Assembly: GCA_965218045.1 (NCBI GenBank)
Contig: CBDCJX010000001.1
Location: 62,001-126,000 of the forward strand
Direction of reading: 5' to 3'
From: CAVRCA01 sp965218045
GTDB taxonomy: Bacteria > Pseudomonadota > Alphaproteobacteria > Acetobacterales > Acetobacteraceae
Length of the DNA stretch: 64,000 nucleotides
The notes under the pieces were generated by a model. The model ran no database searches, was not told the DNA's origin, and saw only the letters and a list, made by a program, of their open reading frames with translations. The position numbers and the translations under genes were made by a program. Below are positions 16,999 to 26,772 of the stretch, in pieces. Positions within the stretch are counted from its first letter, which is position 1; the number at the start of each line of letters is the position of its first letter.

Positions 16999-17844
16999 AT
17001 GGCGATCAATCACTGGCTGTCCTCGACTGCGATCAAGGGAATCGCCGTTGCCGGCATCACCACGATGGCCGCGATGTCCGCCGCGGGCGCTGCTCCGGTC
17101 ATCGTCACCTTGAACCCGTCCGCGGTCGGGCTATCCACCCAAGGCCCCTTCCAGGCCGACAACTATTCGCTGTCCGACTTCGCAACTGCCAGTATTGACA
17201 ATGCCACCGGCGCGTTCACCGAAAGCGGCACGCTGCGACTGAACACGTGGTTGCTGGGCAGCCAGACCATCGGCTCGGCCACCTCGGGGCTGGGAAATGG
17301 CACCGGTGCCGGTTCTTACGGGCTTTACATCACGTTCACCGCGACCGGCAATCTCCCTGGGTTCACGCCCGGCACCCCGCCACCGCCGGTGAACGGCAGC
17401 TTCAGCTCGATCAGCTACTCGCTGCTTGGCGATCCGGGCAACACCAACACGGTGGACCCGACTGGCGTGCTGACCGACAACGGCGCCGCCGACATCCTGC
17501 TTGCGACCGGTGGCCTCTCCGGGGGCTTCCCCAACGCGGTCGGCATCACCGGGGCCGGGGTCCCGACCGCGGACGTGTTGCTGACCCTGGTCAAGACCGC
17601 CGCTGGCAGCGCCTACATCGCGCCGCCGACAGTGGGTCAGCAGGAGATCTCGTTCACCAACACGGTGTCCGTGGCGACGTTCACCAATCTGGGAGCATCG
17701 ACGGGGCTGGCGATCAACGGCGGCGGCGGCAACGGCACCTTCGCCGTCTCGTCTACCCCCATCCCCGAGCCCGCCTCGCTGCTGGTGGTCGGCTCCGGCC
17801 TGGTCGGGCTGGGTCTGGTGCGTCGGTTTCGTAAGAAGAGCTAA
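16999..17844 (+). CDS. PEP-CTERM sorting-domain protein (exosortase substrate)
   Basis: A 281-residue secreted protein. It has an N-terminal signal peptide ending near residue 32 (AAMSAAGAAP) and a Thr/Ser/Gly/Asn-rich, Lys-poor body of the kind these proteins usually have. The C-terminus is a textbook PEP-CTERM tail: PEP box IPEPASLL, a hydrophobic helix, then the basic RRFRKK. Exosortase is expected to cut near the PEP box and release the protein to the surface or exopolysaccharide matrix; no exosortase gene is in this window. A sigma-54 promoter lies upstream and a strong terminator follows. The function of the body is unknown. Confidence 0.88.
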   Translation: MAINHWLSSTAIKGIAVAGITTMAAMSAAGAAPVIVTLNPSAVGLSTQGPFQADNYSLSDFATASIDNATGAFTESGTLRLNTWLLGSQTIGSATSGLGNGTGAGSYGLYITFTATGNLPGFTPGTPPPPVNGSFSSISYSLLGDPGNTNTVDPTGVLTDNGAADILLATGGLSGGFPNAVGITGAGVPTADVLLTLVKTAAGSAYIAPPTVGQQEISFTNTVSVATFTNLGASTGLAINGGGGNGTFAVSSTPIPEPASLLVVGSGLVGLGLVRRFRKKS

Positions 17845-17874
17845 GCTCGCGAACGAGCGGGCGACATCATCTGA

Positions 17875-17904
17875 GCGGCGCCCCTCGGGGCGCCGCTTTC
17901 GTTT
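17875..17904 (+). terminator. Rho-independent terminator after the PEP-CTERM gene
   Basis: GCGGCGCCC and GGGCGCCGC form a 9-bp GC stem with a 4-nt loop, followed by TTTCGTTT. It lies 31 bp after the stop codon. Confidence 0.8.
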
Positions 17905-18040
17905 GGCCCGAGGCAAACCCGGGTTGACGCACGGGGTGCCGCGGTAACAAAACCTTTGCCGCTCTCTGATACACGGCCTATCGCGCAGTCTTCTTGCGTG
18001 CCGCCCCGCCGTCACCCAGCAGACCGAGCCGAGGTACCCC

Positions 18041-19132
18041 GTGTCCTTCCCCAGCATCCGGCGCTTCTCCCGCCTCGCGGCGATTGTCCTATTCGCTTGC
18101 GCCTTACCCGTCGCCGCATCGGCCGACGCGCCGCGACCGGTCCGGGTCCAGGTGGTGAAGATGACGTCTCCCCACACCTCGGTCACCTACTCCGGGACCG
18201 TTCAGGCCCGGGTGCTCGCCAATATCGCGTTCCGGGTGCAAGGCAAGGTGATCGAGCGGCCGGTCAGCATCGGCGATGCCGTTAAAGCCGGGCAGATCAT
18301 CGCCAAGCTCGATCCGAACGATCTGGTGCTCGCCCTCGAAGCCGATGCGCAGGCCGTTACCGCCGCCCAAGCCGCCGCGACCAATGCGAAAAGCGATCTC
18401 GATCGCTACGAGAAGCTCGGCCGCAACTCGGCGGCCTTCCTGCCATCCGAGTATGACAAGCGCGCGGCGGCCTCGGCGATGGCCGAAGCACGCCTAGCCC
18501 AGGCCCGCCGGCAGCTCGCGCTGTCCCACGACAAGCTCACCTATAGTTCGCTGCAGGCCGACGCGGACGCGCTGATAACCGCCCTTCCGGTGCAGGTCGG
18601 CCAGGTCGTCAGTGCCGGACAGACGGTGGCCAGCCTGGCATACGCGGCGGAGACCGAGGTCGTGGTCGACGTCCCGGAAAACCGGCTGACCGACGTGAAG
18701 GGCGCCAGCGAGGTCTCGGTGACCCTCTGGTCCAATCCCGGCAGGGTGTTGCGCGGCCGCCTGCGTGAGATCGGCGCGGTCGCCGATGCCGCCAGCCGAA
18801 CCTTTGCCGTGAAGATCACCCTGCTCGACCGACCCGACACGCTGGCGCTCGGGATGACCGCGTCGGTGCAGTTCGTCCACCCGATCGCGAAGCCGGTGGC
18901 CTTGCTGCCCGCCTCGGCACTGGCGGACGACAAGGGCAAGCCCGCTGTCTGGGTGCTCGACCCGAAGAGCGAGCACGCCGCGTTGCGCCCGGTGACCGTG
19001 GCCGCGTTTCACGGCGACGACGCGGTCGCCATCGCCTCCGGGCTCGCCTCGGGCGAGGAAGTGATAACGGCTGGCCTGCGCGAACTTGACCCGGAGATGA
19101 AGCTCGTGCCCTGGGCTGGCCCGACGCGATGA
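18041..19132 (+). CDS. RND efflux pump periplasmic adaptor (membrane fusion protein)
   Basis: A 363-residue adaptor of the HlyD/AcrA type. It has an N-terminal signal (about residues 1-28), a biotinyl-lipoyl-like half motif around VTYSGTVQARVLANIAFRV, an alpha-helical hairpin rich in Ala/Gln (about 105-160) and the second lipoyl half and beta-barrel (LPVQVGQVVSAGQTVASL onward). It would bridge the inner-membrane permease, 7 bp downstream, to an outer-membrane channel. The start is GTG at 18041, with GAGGT upstream. No TolC-type channel and no regulator lie directly alongside, and the pumped compounds cannot be inferred. Confidence 0.9.
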   Translation: MSFPSIRRFSRLAAIVLFACALPVAASADAPRPVRVQVVKMTSPHTSVTYSGTVQARVLANIAFRVQGKVIERPVSIGDAVKAGQIIAKLDPNDLVLALEADAQAVTAAQAAATNAKSDLDRYEKLGRNSAAFLPSEYDKRAAASAMAEARLAQARRQLALSHDKLTYSSLQADADALITALPVQVGQVVSAGQTVASLAYAAETEVVVDVPENRLTDVKGASEVSVTLWSNPGRVLRGRLREIGAVADAASRTFAVKITLLDRPDTLALGMTASVQFVHPIAKPVALLPASALADDKGKPAVWVLDPKSEHAALRPVTVAAFHGDDAVAIASGLASGEEVITAGLRELDPEMKLVPWAGPTR

Positions 19133-19139
19133 CCGGACC

Positions 19140-22100
19140 ATGACACCAGGGGGGCGCGGTTCCTCCGATCGACTGAACCTCTCCGCCTGGGCGCTGCGAC
19201 ACGGTGCGGTGACCCTGTTCGCCATGCTCGCCGTCCTCGCCGCCGGACTTTGGGCCTATCTCACCCTCGGTCGCGCCGAGGACCCGCCGTTCACGATCAA
19301 GCAGATGGTGGTGGCGGTCGCGTGGCCGGGTGCCTCGGCGCCCGAGATGGCCCGCGAAGTGACCGACCGGATCGAACGCAAGCTCCAGGAACTGCCCTCC
19401 CTTGACTTCACGCGAAGTGCCACCCAGCCGGGCCGAGCGGTGATCACCGTATCGCTGCGCGACGACACGCCACCCGGCGCGGTGCCGGGGCTGTGGTATC
19501 AGGTCCGCAAGAAGATCGGCGACATCCAGGGGCAGTTTCCTGCCGGCGTGCAAGGGCCGTTCTTCAACGACGAGTTCGGCGATGTGTTCGGCATCCTCTA
19601 TGCGGTGACCGGTGACGGCTTCACCCTGCCGCAGCTCAGGCACGTGCTCGAGGATGTCCGCGAGTCGCTGCTGACCGTGCCCGGCATCGGCAAGGTGCAG
19701 CTCTTCGGCACCCAGGAGGAGCGCATCTTCGTCGACTTCTCCTATCGCAAGCTGGCGGAGCTTGGCGTCAGCGCGCAGGCCATCCTTAGCCACATCCAGC
19801 GCGAGAACGGCGTTGTCGCCGGCGGCTTCACCGATACTAGCCACGACCGGGTGTTCATCCGCACCGGCGCCGGCATCGATGGATCGGCGATGCTGCGGAA
19901 GCTGCCGATCGGCGTGCATGGGCACCTTGTCCCGCTCGCCGATCTGGCCGAGATCAGCCGTGGCACGGTCGATCCGCCGCAGACGACGCTCCGGGTGAAC
20001 GGCAAGCCCGCGCTCGGCCTCGGCATCTCGATGGCGCCGGGCGGCAACATCCTCGACCTTGGACGGCACGTCGAGCGGCGCATGGCGGAGATCGCCCCAA
20101 CCTTGCCGCTCGGCGTTCACACCATCCGGGTGAACGATCAATCCGAGGTGGTCGCGGCCGATATCGGCGACTTCCAGGAGAGCTTTCTCGAGGCGCTCGC
20201 CATCGTCCTGCTGGTCAGCTTCCTCAGCCTGGGCTGGCGCACCGGCCTCGTGGTGGCGATCAGCGTGCCGCTCGTGCTCGCCGGCACCCTGGTCGGCATG
20301 AAGCTGCTCGGGATCGACCTGCAGCGCATCTCGCTCGGCGCGATGATCATCGCCCTCGGGCTGCTGGTCGACGATGCAATCATCGCCGTCGAGACCATGC
20401 TGGTGAAGCTGGAGCAAGGCTGGGATCGGCTGCGCGCGGGCAGCTTCGCCTACACCGCCACCGCCTTCCCGATGCTCACCGGCACCCTGGTGACCGCCGC
20501 CGGCTACCTGCCGGTGGGTCTCGCGCAATCCTCGACCGGCGAATACACGCGCGACATCTTCCGCGTGGTCGGTCTGGCGCTGCTGCTCTCCTGGATCGCG
20601 GCGGTGGTGTTCGTGCCGTATCTCGGCGGTCTCCTGCTCCGCGCCCCGCCGCCCCGTCTCGCCCACGCCGCCGAGCACCGCGCCTACCAGACCCCGGTGT
20701 ATCGACGGTTTCGCGGCGCGGTGACCTGGTGCGTGCGGCGGCGCTGGACGGTGATCGGCGGCACCGTCATCGCGTTCGCCGTGTCGGTGTTCGGCTTCAT
20801 GCACGTGCCGCAGCAATTCTTTCCCTCCTCCGATCGCCTCGAAGTGCTGGTGGACATGCGGCTGCCGGAAGGCAGCTCGTTCGCCGCGACCCAGGCCGAG
20901 GTGGCGCGCATGGAGAAGATCATCGGCCAGGACAGCGGCCCGGAGGGGGGCGTGAAATCCTTCGTGGCCTACACCGGCATCGGCACGCCGCGGTTCTTCC
21001 TTGCCTTCGCGCCGGTGCTGGAGAGCGCCAACTACGCGCAGTTTGTCATCAATACGAAGTCGATCCCGGCGCGCGAGGCGCTGCTGGCGAAGCTCACCAG
21101 CATCACCGACCGGGGCGTCGCCGGCGGCTTTGCCGACGCGCGCATTCGCGTCTCCCGGCTCGAGCTCGGCCCCCCGGTCGGCTATCCGGTGCAGTTCCGC
21201 ATCATCGGTCCCGATCCGGAACAGCTGCGCGCGATCGCGCTGGAGGTGCGCAAGGTGCTGCGGGCCAACCCGCACATGCGCAACGTCAACGATAGCTGGG
21301 GCAACCTGTCGCGCTCGGTGCAGGTCACCCTCGACCAGGACAAGGCCCGCCTGCTCGGCCTCTCCAGCCAGGACGTGTCCAACGCGCTGCAGACCATCCT
21401 CGCCGGCCTGACGGTGACCGAGTATCGCGAGGGGAACGACCTCATCCCGGTGGTGGCGCGCGCCGTCGCCACCGAGCGGAGAGATCTCGGCGATCTGCCG
21501 CAGATCGACATCCAGAGCGCGTCGGGGCGCACCGTGCCGCTGTCGCAGGTCGCGACCATCACCTATGCGATGGAGGAGCCGATCCTCAATCGGCGCAACC
21601 GCACCCCCTCGCTGGCCGTGCGCGGCGACATCGCCGACGGGGCGCAAGCGCCGGACGTCACCGCCGAGATCCTGCCGGCGCTCGAGCCGATCAGGGCGCG
21701 TCTGCCCGCCGGCTACCGGATCGAGACCGGAGGCGCGGTCGAGGAGAGTGCCAAGGGCCAGGCGTCGGTCAACCTGATCCTCCCGTTAATGGTGCTGGTC
21801 ACCCTCGCCTTGCTGATGGTGCAGCTGCAATCCTTCGGTCGGGTTGCCATGGTGCTGCTGACCGCCCCGCTCGGCCTGATCGGGGTCGCCGCGGCGCTGC
21901 TGATCACCGGCGCGCCGTTCGGCTTCGTCGCCATGCTCGGCTTCATCGCCCTGGCGGGGATCATCATGCGCAACTCGGTGATCCTGGTCGACCAGATCGA
22001 GCAGAACCTGTGTGCCGGCCTGTCGCCGGCCGATGCGGTCATCGAGGCCTCGGTGCGGCGGGCCCGGCCGATCATGCTGACGGCGGCCGCCGCCATCCTG

Positions 22101-22349
22101 GCGCTGATCCCGCTGGCGATGTCGGTGTTCTGGGGACCGATGGCGATCGCCATCATGGGCGGGCTGGTCAGCGCCACCGTGCTGACCCTGTTCGTCGTCC
22201 CGGCCCTCTACGCGGCGTGGACCCGGGTACCTGCGCGAGCGGCGGCCAGCGGCGCGCCCGCCGCGACACCGCGCGTCGGCGCTGATCGACGGGCGGTGAC
22301 CTGCCGCTTGCCGCCGGGTCGCCCGGTCAGAGGCCAAGGCGGAGGCTGA
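19140..22349 (+). CDS. RND-family efflux permease (AcrB/MdtB-like)
   Basis: A full-length 1069-residue RND permease. It has an N-terminal helix after residue 20, a large periplasmic loop, and a central helix block containing ALGLLVDDAIIAVE, whose two adjacent Asp residues in transmembrane helix 4 form the proton relay. A second half with matching topology ends in the GLIGVAAALLITGAPFGFVA block. It uses proton import to export small hydrophobic compounds through the adaptor encoded immediately upstream. The last 25 or so residues are an irregular hydrophilic extension, and the stop overlaps the convergent outer-membrane gene by 23 bp. Confidence 0.93.
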   Translation: MTPGGRGSSDRLNLSAWALRHGAVTLFAMLAVLAAGLWAYLTLGRAEDPPFTIKQMVVAVAWPGASAPEMAREVTDRIERKLQELPSLDFTRSATQPGRAVITVSLRDDTPPGAVPGLWYQVRKKIGDIQGQFPAGVQGPFFNDEFGDVFGILYAVTGDGFTLPQLRHVLEDVRESLLTVPGIGKVQLFGTQEERIFVDFSYRKLAELGVSAQAILSHIQRENGVVAGGFTDTSHDRVFIRTGAGIDGSAMLRKLPIGVHGHLVPLADLAEISRGTVDPPQTTLRVNGKPALGLGISMAPGGNILDLGRHVERRMAEIAPTLPLGVHTIRVNDQSEVVAADIGDFQESFLEALAIVLLVSFLSLGWRTGLVVAISVPLVLAGTLVGMKLLGIDLQRISLGAMIIALGLLVDDAIIAVETMLVKLEQGWDRLRAGSFAYTATAFPMLTGTLVTAAGYLPVGLAQSSTGEYTRDIFRVVGLALLLSWIAAVVFVPYLGGLLLRAPPPRLAHAAEHRAYQTPVYRRFRGAVTWCVRRRWTVIGGTVIAFAVSVFGFMHVPQQFFPSSDRLEVLVDMRLPEGSSFAATQAEVARMEKIIGQDSGPEGGVKSFVAYTGIGTPRFFLAFAPVLESANYAQFVINTKSIPAREALLAKLTSITDRGVAGGFADARIRVSRLELGPPVGYPVQFRIIGPDPEQLRAIALEVRKVLRANPHMRNVNDSWGNLSRSVQVTLDQDKARLLGLSSQDVSNALQTILAGLTVTEYREGNDLIPVVARAVATERRDLGDLPQIDIQSASGRTVPLSQVATITYAMEEPILNRRNRTPSLAVRGDIADGAQAPDVTAEILPALEPIRARLPAGYRIETGGAVEESAKGQASVNLILPLMVLVTLALLMVQLQSFGRVAMVLLTAPLGLIGVAAALLITGAPFGFVAMLGFIALAGIIMRNSVILVDQIEQNLCAGLSPADAVIEASVRRARPIMLTAAAAILALIPLAMSVFWGPMAIAIMGGLVSATVLTLFVVPALYAAWTRVPARAAASGAPAATPRVGADRRAVTCRLPPGRPVRGQGGG

Positions 22350-23616
22350 GTATGGCAACGTTGCGGGTGAAGTTGGCGCTCACGCTGGTGGTCACCGTAC
22401 CGCCCGCCGTGGTGAAACCGGTGTATCGCGATCCGGTCTGGTCGGTGAAGCTGTAGTCGAACGCCAGCCGCATGTTGCGATTGAGCAGCCACTGCACCTG
22501 CGCCCCGGCGGTAAGGCTGGTCTGGGCGCCGCCGCCGCGCAGGTACTCCGCCGATTCAAGCCCGAGCCGACCCTGCAGCAACACGTTGCGCAGGTATTCG
22601 TGGTCCACCACCAGCCCCGCCTTGGTGTAGGTGTAGCCGCCGGTCCCGGACGCGGCCGGGTCTTCGATGGTGCGCGAGAGGGTGCCGGTGACGGTGGTCA
22701 TGCCACTGGGCGTCCAGATCACGCTCGCTTCGGCGATCGGGGCGACGCGGGTCTCGAACTGCGCGGCGGCGAAATCGCGCAGCTCGATCCCCCCAAGCAG
22801 CCGGTAGCGCCAGACCCCGTCGGCGGTGTAGTCGATCCCGCCCAGCGCCAGCAGGCTCTTCGAATCGTTGGTGGGATCGCCGCGCCGCGGATCGGTGTAG
22901 TGCGAGTCGATGCCTTGGGCGACGAACACCAGGCTGCGCAGGTTGCTCAACGCATAGTGCGTCTCGACGCCGCCGTTGAGCACGACGCGGTTCTGCGCCT
23001 GCTGACTGACCTCGAGACCGCCGATGGTCGCGTTGCCGAATTGGTAGCGTTGCAGGTCGAGGCGGGGCGTGAAGCTGAATCGGCCCTGTTCAAATGTGTA
23101 TTCGGCCCGCACGTCGTCGACCTGGAACGGCAGCGGCGTGGCGGAGGCGACCGACCCCACCGCCGCCGCGCTCTCATGCAGCGCCAGATGGGAGTAGCCG
23201 ATGATAGCGTTGTGGCGGCCGATCGTGGTGCCGCCGCCGAGCCCGACCGTCCAGTCGGTGTGGCTCTGCGCCGGCGTGTCGAGATAGCGGTAGTCGCTGA
23301 GCGTGAGCGAGGCGCCCAGCAGATTGCGCGACCAATCCGAGTTCAGCGTGATCGAGGGTGCGGTGTTGACGAACCAGCTTCCGCGCGTCGACGGGAACCC
23401 GGCCACGTTCGAGTTGTAGCCGAGCGACTGATCGAGCGATGGCCGCAGCATCAGGCTGCCGAGCCGGATTCCCAGAGGGTCGTACATCGGCCGCAGTCGT
23501 GAGGCCACGGTGACGCCAGGCTCCTGCTGATAGCCGGGGACCGCGCTCGGGAAATAGTTGCCGAGATACTGCGCGTGCGCCACCGCGAACGGCGCCGCCC
23601 CGGCGAGCAGCGACAC
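22327..23616 (-). CDS. Outer-membrane beta-barrel protein (BBP2/DUF2320-like)
   Basis: A protein of about 429 residues with a long alternating pattern of amphipathic beta strands ending in the outer-membrane signature ILSLRLGL, as in the beta-barrel family found near proteobacterial exopolysaccharide loci. The signal peptide SLLAGAAPFAVAHA-Q is clear. The frame is open up to an ATG at 23835, but that would put 73 residues before the signal. A GTG at 23616, or a CTG nine bases upstream that is better spaced from AAGGA, is more credible, so the start is uncertain. It is divergent from the Wza-like export gene, which suggests a shared polysaccharide-secretion role. Confidence 0.8.
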   Translation of the reverse strand: MSLLAGAAPFAVAHAQYLGNYFPSAVPGYQQEPGVTVASRLRPMYDPLGIRLGSLMLRPSLDQSLGYNSNVAGFPSTRGSWFVNTAPSITLNSDWSRNLLGASLTLSDYRYLDTPAQSHTDWTVGLGGGTTIGRHNAIIGYSHLALHESAAAVGSVASATPLPFQVDDVRAEYTFEQGRFSFTPRLDLQRYQFGNATIGGLEVSQQAQNRVVLNGGVETHYALSNLRSLVFVAQGIDSHYTDPRRGDPTNDSKSLLALGGIDYTADGVWRYRLLGGIELRDFAAAQFETRVAPIAEASVIWTPSGMTTVTGTLSRTIEDPAASGTGGYTYTKAGLVVDHEYLRNVLLQGRLGLESAEYLRGGGAQTSLTAGAQVQWLLNRNMRLAFDYSFTDQTGSRYTGFTTAGGTVTTSVSANFTRNVAILSLRLGL

Positions 23617-23772
23617 TCGCAGCAGCCGGGTCCTTGCACGAGAGCGTTTGTGCTCCTCTCTACGTGCTACGGTTGCATCGTCGAGGACGATAGATGCGGG
23701 AATGGCTATGCGTTCGCCTTCCAAAGCTTTATCGGTTGTAAAATGTCCTAGCGCTGGTGAAGGAGAGGTTAC

Positions 23773-24399
23773 TTGCGCGTAAGTGCGGAAGCCCGGCGGG
23801 GGGCGCCTCGGGAGGGACATGCGGGCCGCCGGCATCGCGGCCGTCTGGTCAGGGCGATCCTGCTCGGGTTGCTGCTATTGCCGGCCGCGTGCGGCACCCG
23901 GGTGGACAAGCTGCCGCCGATCTCCACCACGCCGCTGAAGGATTATCGGCTGGGTCCGGGCGACCAGTTGCGCATCATCACTTTTGGCGAGGAGCAGCTG
24001 ACCGGCGAGTTCCGGGTCAGCGCCACGGGCGACATCGCCTTGCCGCTGGTTGGCATCGTCCATGCCGGCGGGCTGACCTCCCGCGAGCTCGCCACCGCCA
24101 CCGCCAACGCGCTGCGGGCGTCGAACTTGTACAGAAAACCCAGCGTGACAGTGGAGGTGGTCAGCTATCGCCCGTTCTTCGTCCTGGGCGAGGTCACCCG
24201 TCCCGGCCAATACCCCTACCAGCCCGGCATCACCGTGATCACGGCGGTCGCCGTCGCCGGCGGTTTCACTTATCGGGCGGTGGATGACGTGTTTTCGGTG
24301 GTTCGCACCACTGGCGAGACCACGACCGAGGGCAAGGCGGACCGGCAGACGCCGCTGCAGCCCGGCGACGTGGTGACCGTGTTCGAGCGGCGTTTCTGA
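23773..24399 (+). CDS. Polysaccharide export lipoprotein (Wza/GumB-like)
   Basis: A 208-residue protein. A basic N-terminus and hydrophobic signal end in a lipobox (LLLLPAAC), so it should be an outer-membrane lipoprotein. It is followed by a polysaccharide-export domain (YRLGPGDQLRIITFGEEQLTGEFRVS) and a SLBB-like domain (FFVLGEVTRPGQYPYQPG). It would form or help form the channel for exopolysaccharide export. The start is TTG at 23773, supported by AGGAGAGG a few bases upstream; no ATG or GTG is available at the N-terminus. The tyrosine kinase/copolymerase and polymerase usually found with it are absent from this window. Confidence 0.88.
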   Translation: MRVSAEARRGAPREGHAGRRHRGRLVRAILLGLLLLPAACGTRVDKLPPISTTPLKDYRLGPGDQLRIITFGEEQLTGEFRVSATGDIALPLVGIVHAGGLTSRELATATANALRASNLYRKPSVTVEVVSYRPFFVLGEVTRPGQYPYQPGITVITAVAVAGGFTYRAVDDVFSVVRTTGETTTEGKADRQTPLQPGDVVTVFERRF

Positions 24400-24423
24400 A
24401 GCCGCCCCGGGTTGCCCGCCTGG

Positions 24424-25266
24424 CTAATGCGGCCGATCGCCCGCCAGGGTGATCCGGTGCATCACGCGGCGGAAGCCGTGATAGTCGTTGATCGGGTTGT
24501 GCTGAGCGCAGCGATTGTCCCAGAACGCCACCGAGCCGGGCTTCCAGATGAAGCGGCAGGTGAATTCCGGCCGGGTCTGATGGCGGAACAGGAAGCCGAG
24601 CAACCCGGCACTCTCCTCCTCGGTCATGCCGGCGAAGCGGCTGGTGTGGGCGGTGTTGACGTAGAGCGCGCGCCGGCCGGTCTCCGGATGGGTGCGCACC
24701 GCCGGATGCTCGGCCTGCAAGGTGCGTTTCGTCGCCGCGGTGCCGTCCGACTTGACGCTGTCCTCGCGCGTGCGCGTCACGTCCGCCTTGGCGGAATCGC
24801 TCACCCCGACCAACGGCTCCAGCAGACGCTGCATCGCCGGCGACAGCGTCTCGTAGGCGAGATACTGGTTGGCGAACAGCGTGTCGCCGCCGTAGGGGGG
24901 CAGCTCGCGGGCGGCGAGCAACGTTCCCATCGGCGGCTCCTCGAGATAGGTGGTGTCGGAGTGCCAGACCCCGCCGAAATTGACCGTCTGGTGTTCCAGC
25001 TTGGCCACGGTGATGATCTCGGGAAATCCCTCCAGCCCCTTGACGAACGGATACTCCACCGTGCGGCCGAACCGCTTGGCGAAGGCGAGGAAGCGGTCGT
25101 TCGGCAGCTCGCCCTGGTCGCGGAAGAAGATCACGCAATGGTCGAGCAGCGCTTGGCGGATGGCGCCGATGGTCTCCTCCGGCAGCTCATCGGCAATCCG
25201 CACGCCGTGGACCTCGGCCCCCAGCGCGCCGGCGATCGGCTGGATTTCGATCCGCGTGTTGCGCAT
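24424..25266 (-). CDS. TauD/TfdA-family Fe(II)/2-oxoglutarate dioxygenase
   Basis: A 280-residue TauD-type dioxygenase. The iron-binding facial triad is visible as WHSDTTY (His102, Asp104) and a distal His at about 270 in VMHRITLAG. VIFFRDQGELPNDRFLAFAKRFG is the usual N-terminal substrate-side segment (quoted in part: VIFFRDQ). Family members release sulphite from taurine or cleave aryloxyalkanoates and other acids; the substrate here is not readable. A GAGGAGG ribosome site fixes the ATG at 25266. It is convergent with the polysaccharide export gene (24-bp gap) and divergent from cysS. Confidence 0.9.
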   Translation of the reverse strand: MRNTRIEIQPIAGALGAEVHGVRIADELPEETIGAIRQALLDHCVIFFRDQGELPNDRFLAFAKRFGRTVEYPFVKGLEGFPEIITVAKLEHQTVNFGGVWHSDTTYLEEPPMGTLLAARELPPYGGDTLFANQYLAYETLSPAMQRLLEPLVGVSDSAKADVTRTREDSVKSDGTAATKRTLQAEHPAVRTHPETGRRALYVNTAHTSRFAGMTEEESAGLLGFLFRHQTRPEFTCRFIWKPGSVAFWDNRCAQHNPINDYHGFRRVMHRITLAGDRPH

Positions 25267-25391
25267 CGCGGCACCTCCTCGGTTTCGTGGACAGACTAGC
25301 GGAGGCGCGGCCGGCGGAAAATCCACCCATCGCCCGCCCGGCGTGATGGACGTTGATTTGCCGCGTGGCTTGGCCGAGAAAAGCCCCCACC

Positions 25392-26765
25392 ATGCCAGAG
25401 CTTTTCCTCAGCAACAGCCTGACCCGTCGGAAGGAGCGGTTCGAGCCGCTCGATCCCGAGCATGTACGCATGTACGTCTGCGGGCCGACCGTCTACGACC
25501 TCGCCCATATCGGCAATGCGCGGCCGATGGTCGTGTTCGACGTGCTGGCCCGGTTGCTGCGGGCGCTCCATCCACGCGTGAGCTACGTTCGCAACATCAC
25601 CGACGTGGACGACAAGATCAACACGCGGGCGCGCGAGACCGGCGAGACGATCGCCGCGATCACCCAACGCACCACGGCGGATTTTCACGCCGACATGGCG
25701 CGGCTCGGCGTGTTGCCGCCGGACGTGGAGCCGCGCGCCACCGGACACATCGCGGAGATGATCGCGCTGATCGAGCGGCTCATTGCCTCCGGTCACGCCT
25801 ACGCTGCCGAAGGGCACGTGCTGTTCGCCGTCGCCAGCTTCGCCGAGTACGGGCGGCTGTCCGGCCGCAGCCCCGACGAGCTGCTGGCCGGCGCCCGGGT
25901 CGAAGTGGCGCCGTACAAGCGCGATGCGGGCGACTTCGTGCTGTGGAAGCCCTCCACGTCCGACCAGCCCGGCTGGGACAGCCCGTGGGGACGCGGCCGG
26001 CCGGGCTGGCACATCGAGTGCTCGGCGATGTCCTGGCGCTATCTCGGTGAGACGTTCGACATCCATGGCGGCGGGCGCGACCTTATCTTCCCGCACCACG
26101 AGAACGAGGCGGCGCAGAGCCTGTGCGCCTTCCCCGGCAGCCACTTCGCAAGATACTGGCTGCACAACGGGATGTTGCGGCTGGACGGCGAGAAGATGTC
26201 CAAGAGCCTCGGCAATTTCCTCACCGTCCGCGACGCGCTGGCCGAGGCGCCGGGCGAGGCGGTGCGGCTGCTGCTGCTGCGCGCGCAGTATCGCGCCGAG
26301 CTCGATTTTCACCGGACCGCGCTCGGCGAGGCGCGGCGCGAGCTCGACCGGTTCTATCGCGCGCTGGAGCGCCACCCTGGCCCCGCCGTCGCTGCGCCGG
26401 TGTCCGGCCCGGTGCCCGCCCCGGTGATGGACGCGCTGTGCGACGACCTCAACACCCCGCTCGCCCTCTCGGCGATGCACGCGCTGGCCGACGCGGCACT
26501 CGCCGGCGACGCGGCGGCGGCCGGTGGCTTGCGGGCCGCCGGCGGGCTGCTCGGATTGTCGCAGGCCGACCCCGCCGATTGGTTTCGCGGCGGTGGCGGC
26601 GACGACGCGCAGATCGAGGCCGCCATCGCGGCGCGGCTGGCCGCGCGCCGCGCGCGCGATTTCGCCCGTGCCGACGCGATCCGGGCGGAGCTCGCCGCGC
26701 AAGGCGTCGTGCTGGAGGACGGGCCGCAGGGCACCACCTGGCGCCGCGCCAAGCCCGCCCAGTGA
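25392..26765 (+). CDS. cysS: Cysteinyl-tRNA synthetase
   Basis: A 457-residue class I synthetase that charges tRNA-Cys in the cytoplasm. The zinc-site opening MYVCGPTVYDLAHIGNARP (Cys30, HIGN at 39-42), the WHIECSAM and HHENE zinc-ligand segments, and the KMSKS loop at 268-272 are all present and in order. The C-terminal anticodon-binding region ends with the family-typical LxDxPxGTTWR-like sequence. An earlier in-frame ATG exists at 25353, but the conserved domain begins right after 25392. It is followed 7 bp later by an RNA methyltransferase gene, so the two are probably cotranscribed. Confidence 0.97.
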   Translation: MPELFLSNSLTRRKERFEPLDPEHVRMYVCGPTVYDLAHIGNARPMVVFDVLARLLRALHPRVSYVRNITDVDDKINTRARETGETIAAITQRTTADFHADMARLGVLPPDVEPRATGHIAEMIALIERLIASGHAYAAEGHVLFAVASFAEYGRLSGRSPDELLAGARVEVAPYKRDAGDFVLWKPSTSDQPGWDSPWGRGRPGWHIECSAMSWRYLGETFDIHGGGRDLIFPHHENEAAQSLCAFPGSHFARYWLHNGMLRLDGEKMSKSLGNFLTVRDALAEAPGEAVRLLLLRAQYRAELDFHRTALGEARRELDRFYRALERHPGPAVAAPVSGPVPAPVMDALCDDLNTPLALSAMHALADAALAGDAAAAGGLRAAGGLLGLSQADPADWFRGGGGDDAQIEAAIAARLAARRARDFARADAIRAELAAQGVVLEDGPQGTTWRRAKPAQ

Positions 26766-26772
26766 GCGGTCG

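Noticed and set aside
18816..21647. Minus-strand open frame of 943 codons
   Set aside because: Shadow of the RND permease; composition dominated by Arg/His/Gln/Asp with no domain.
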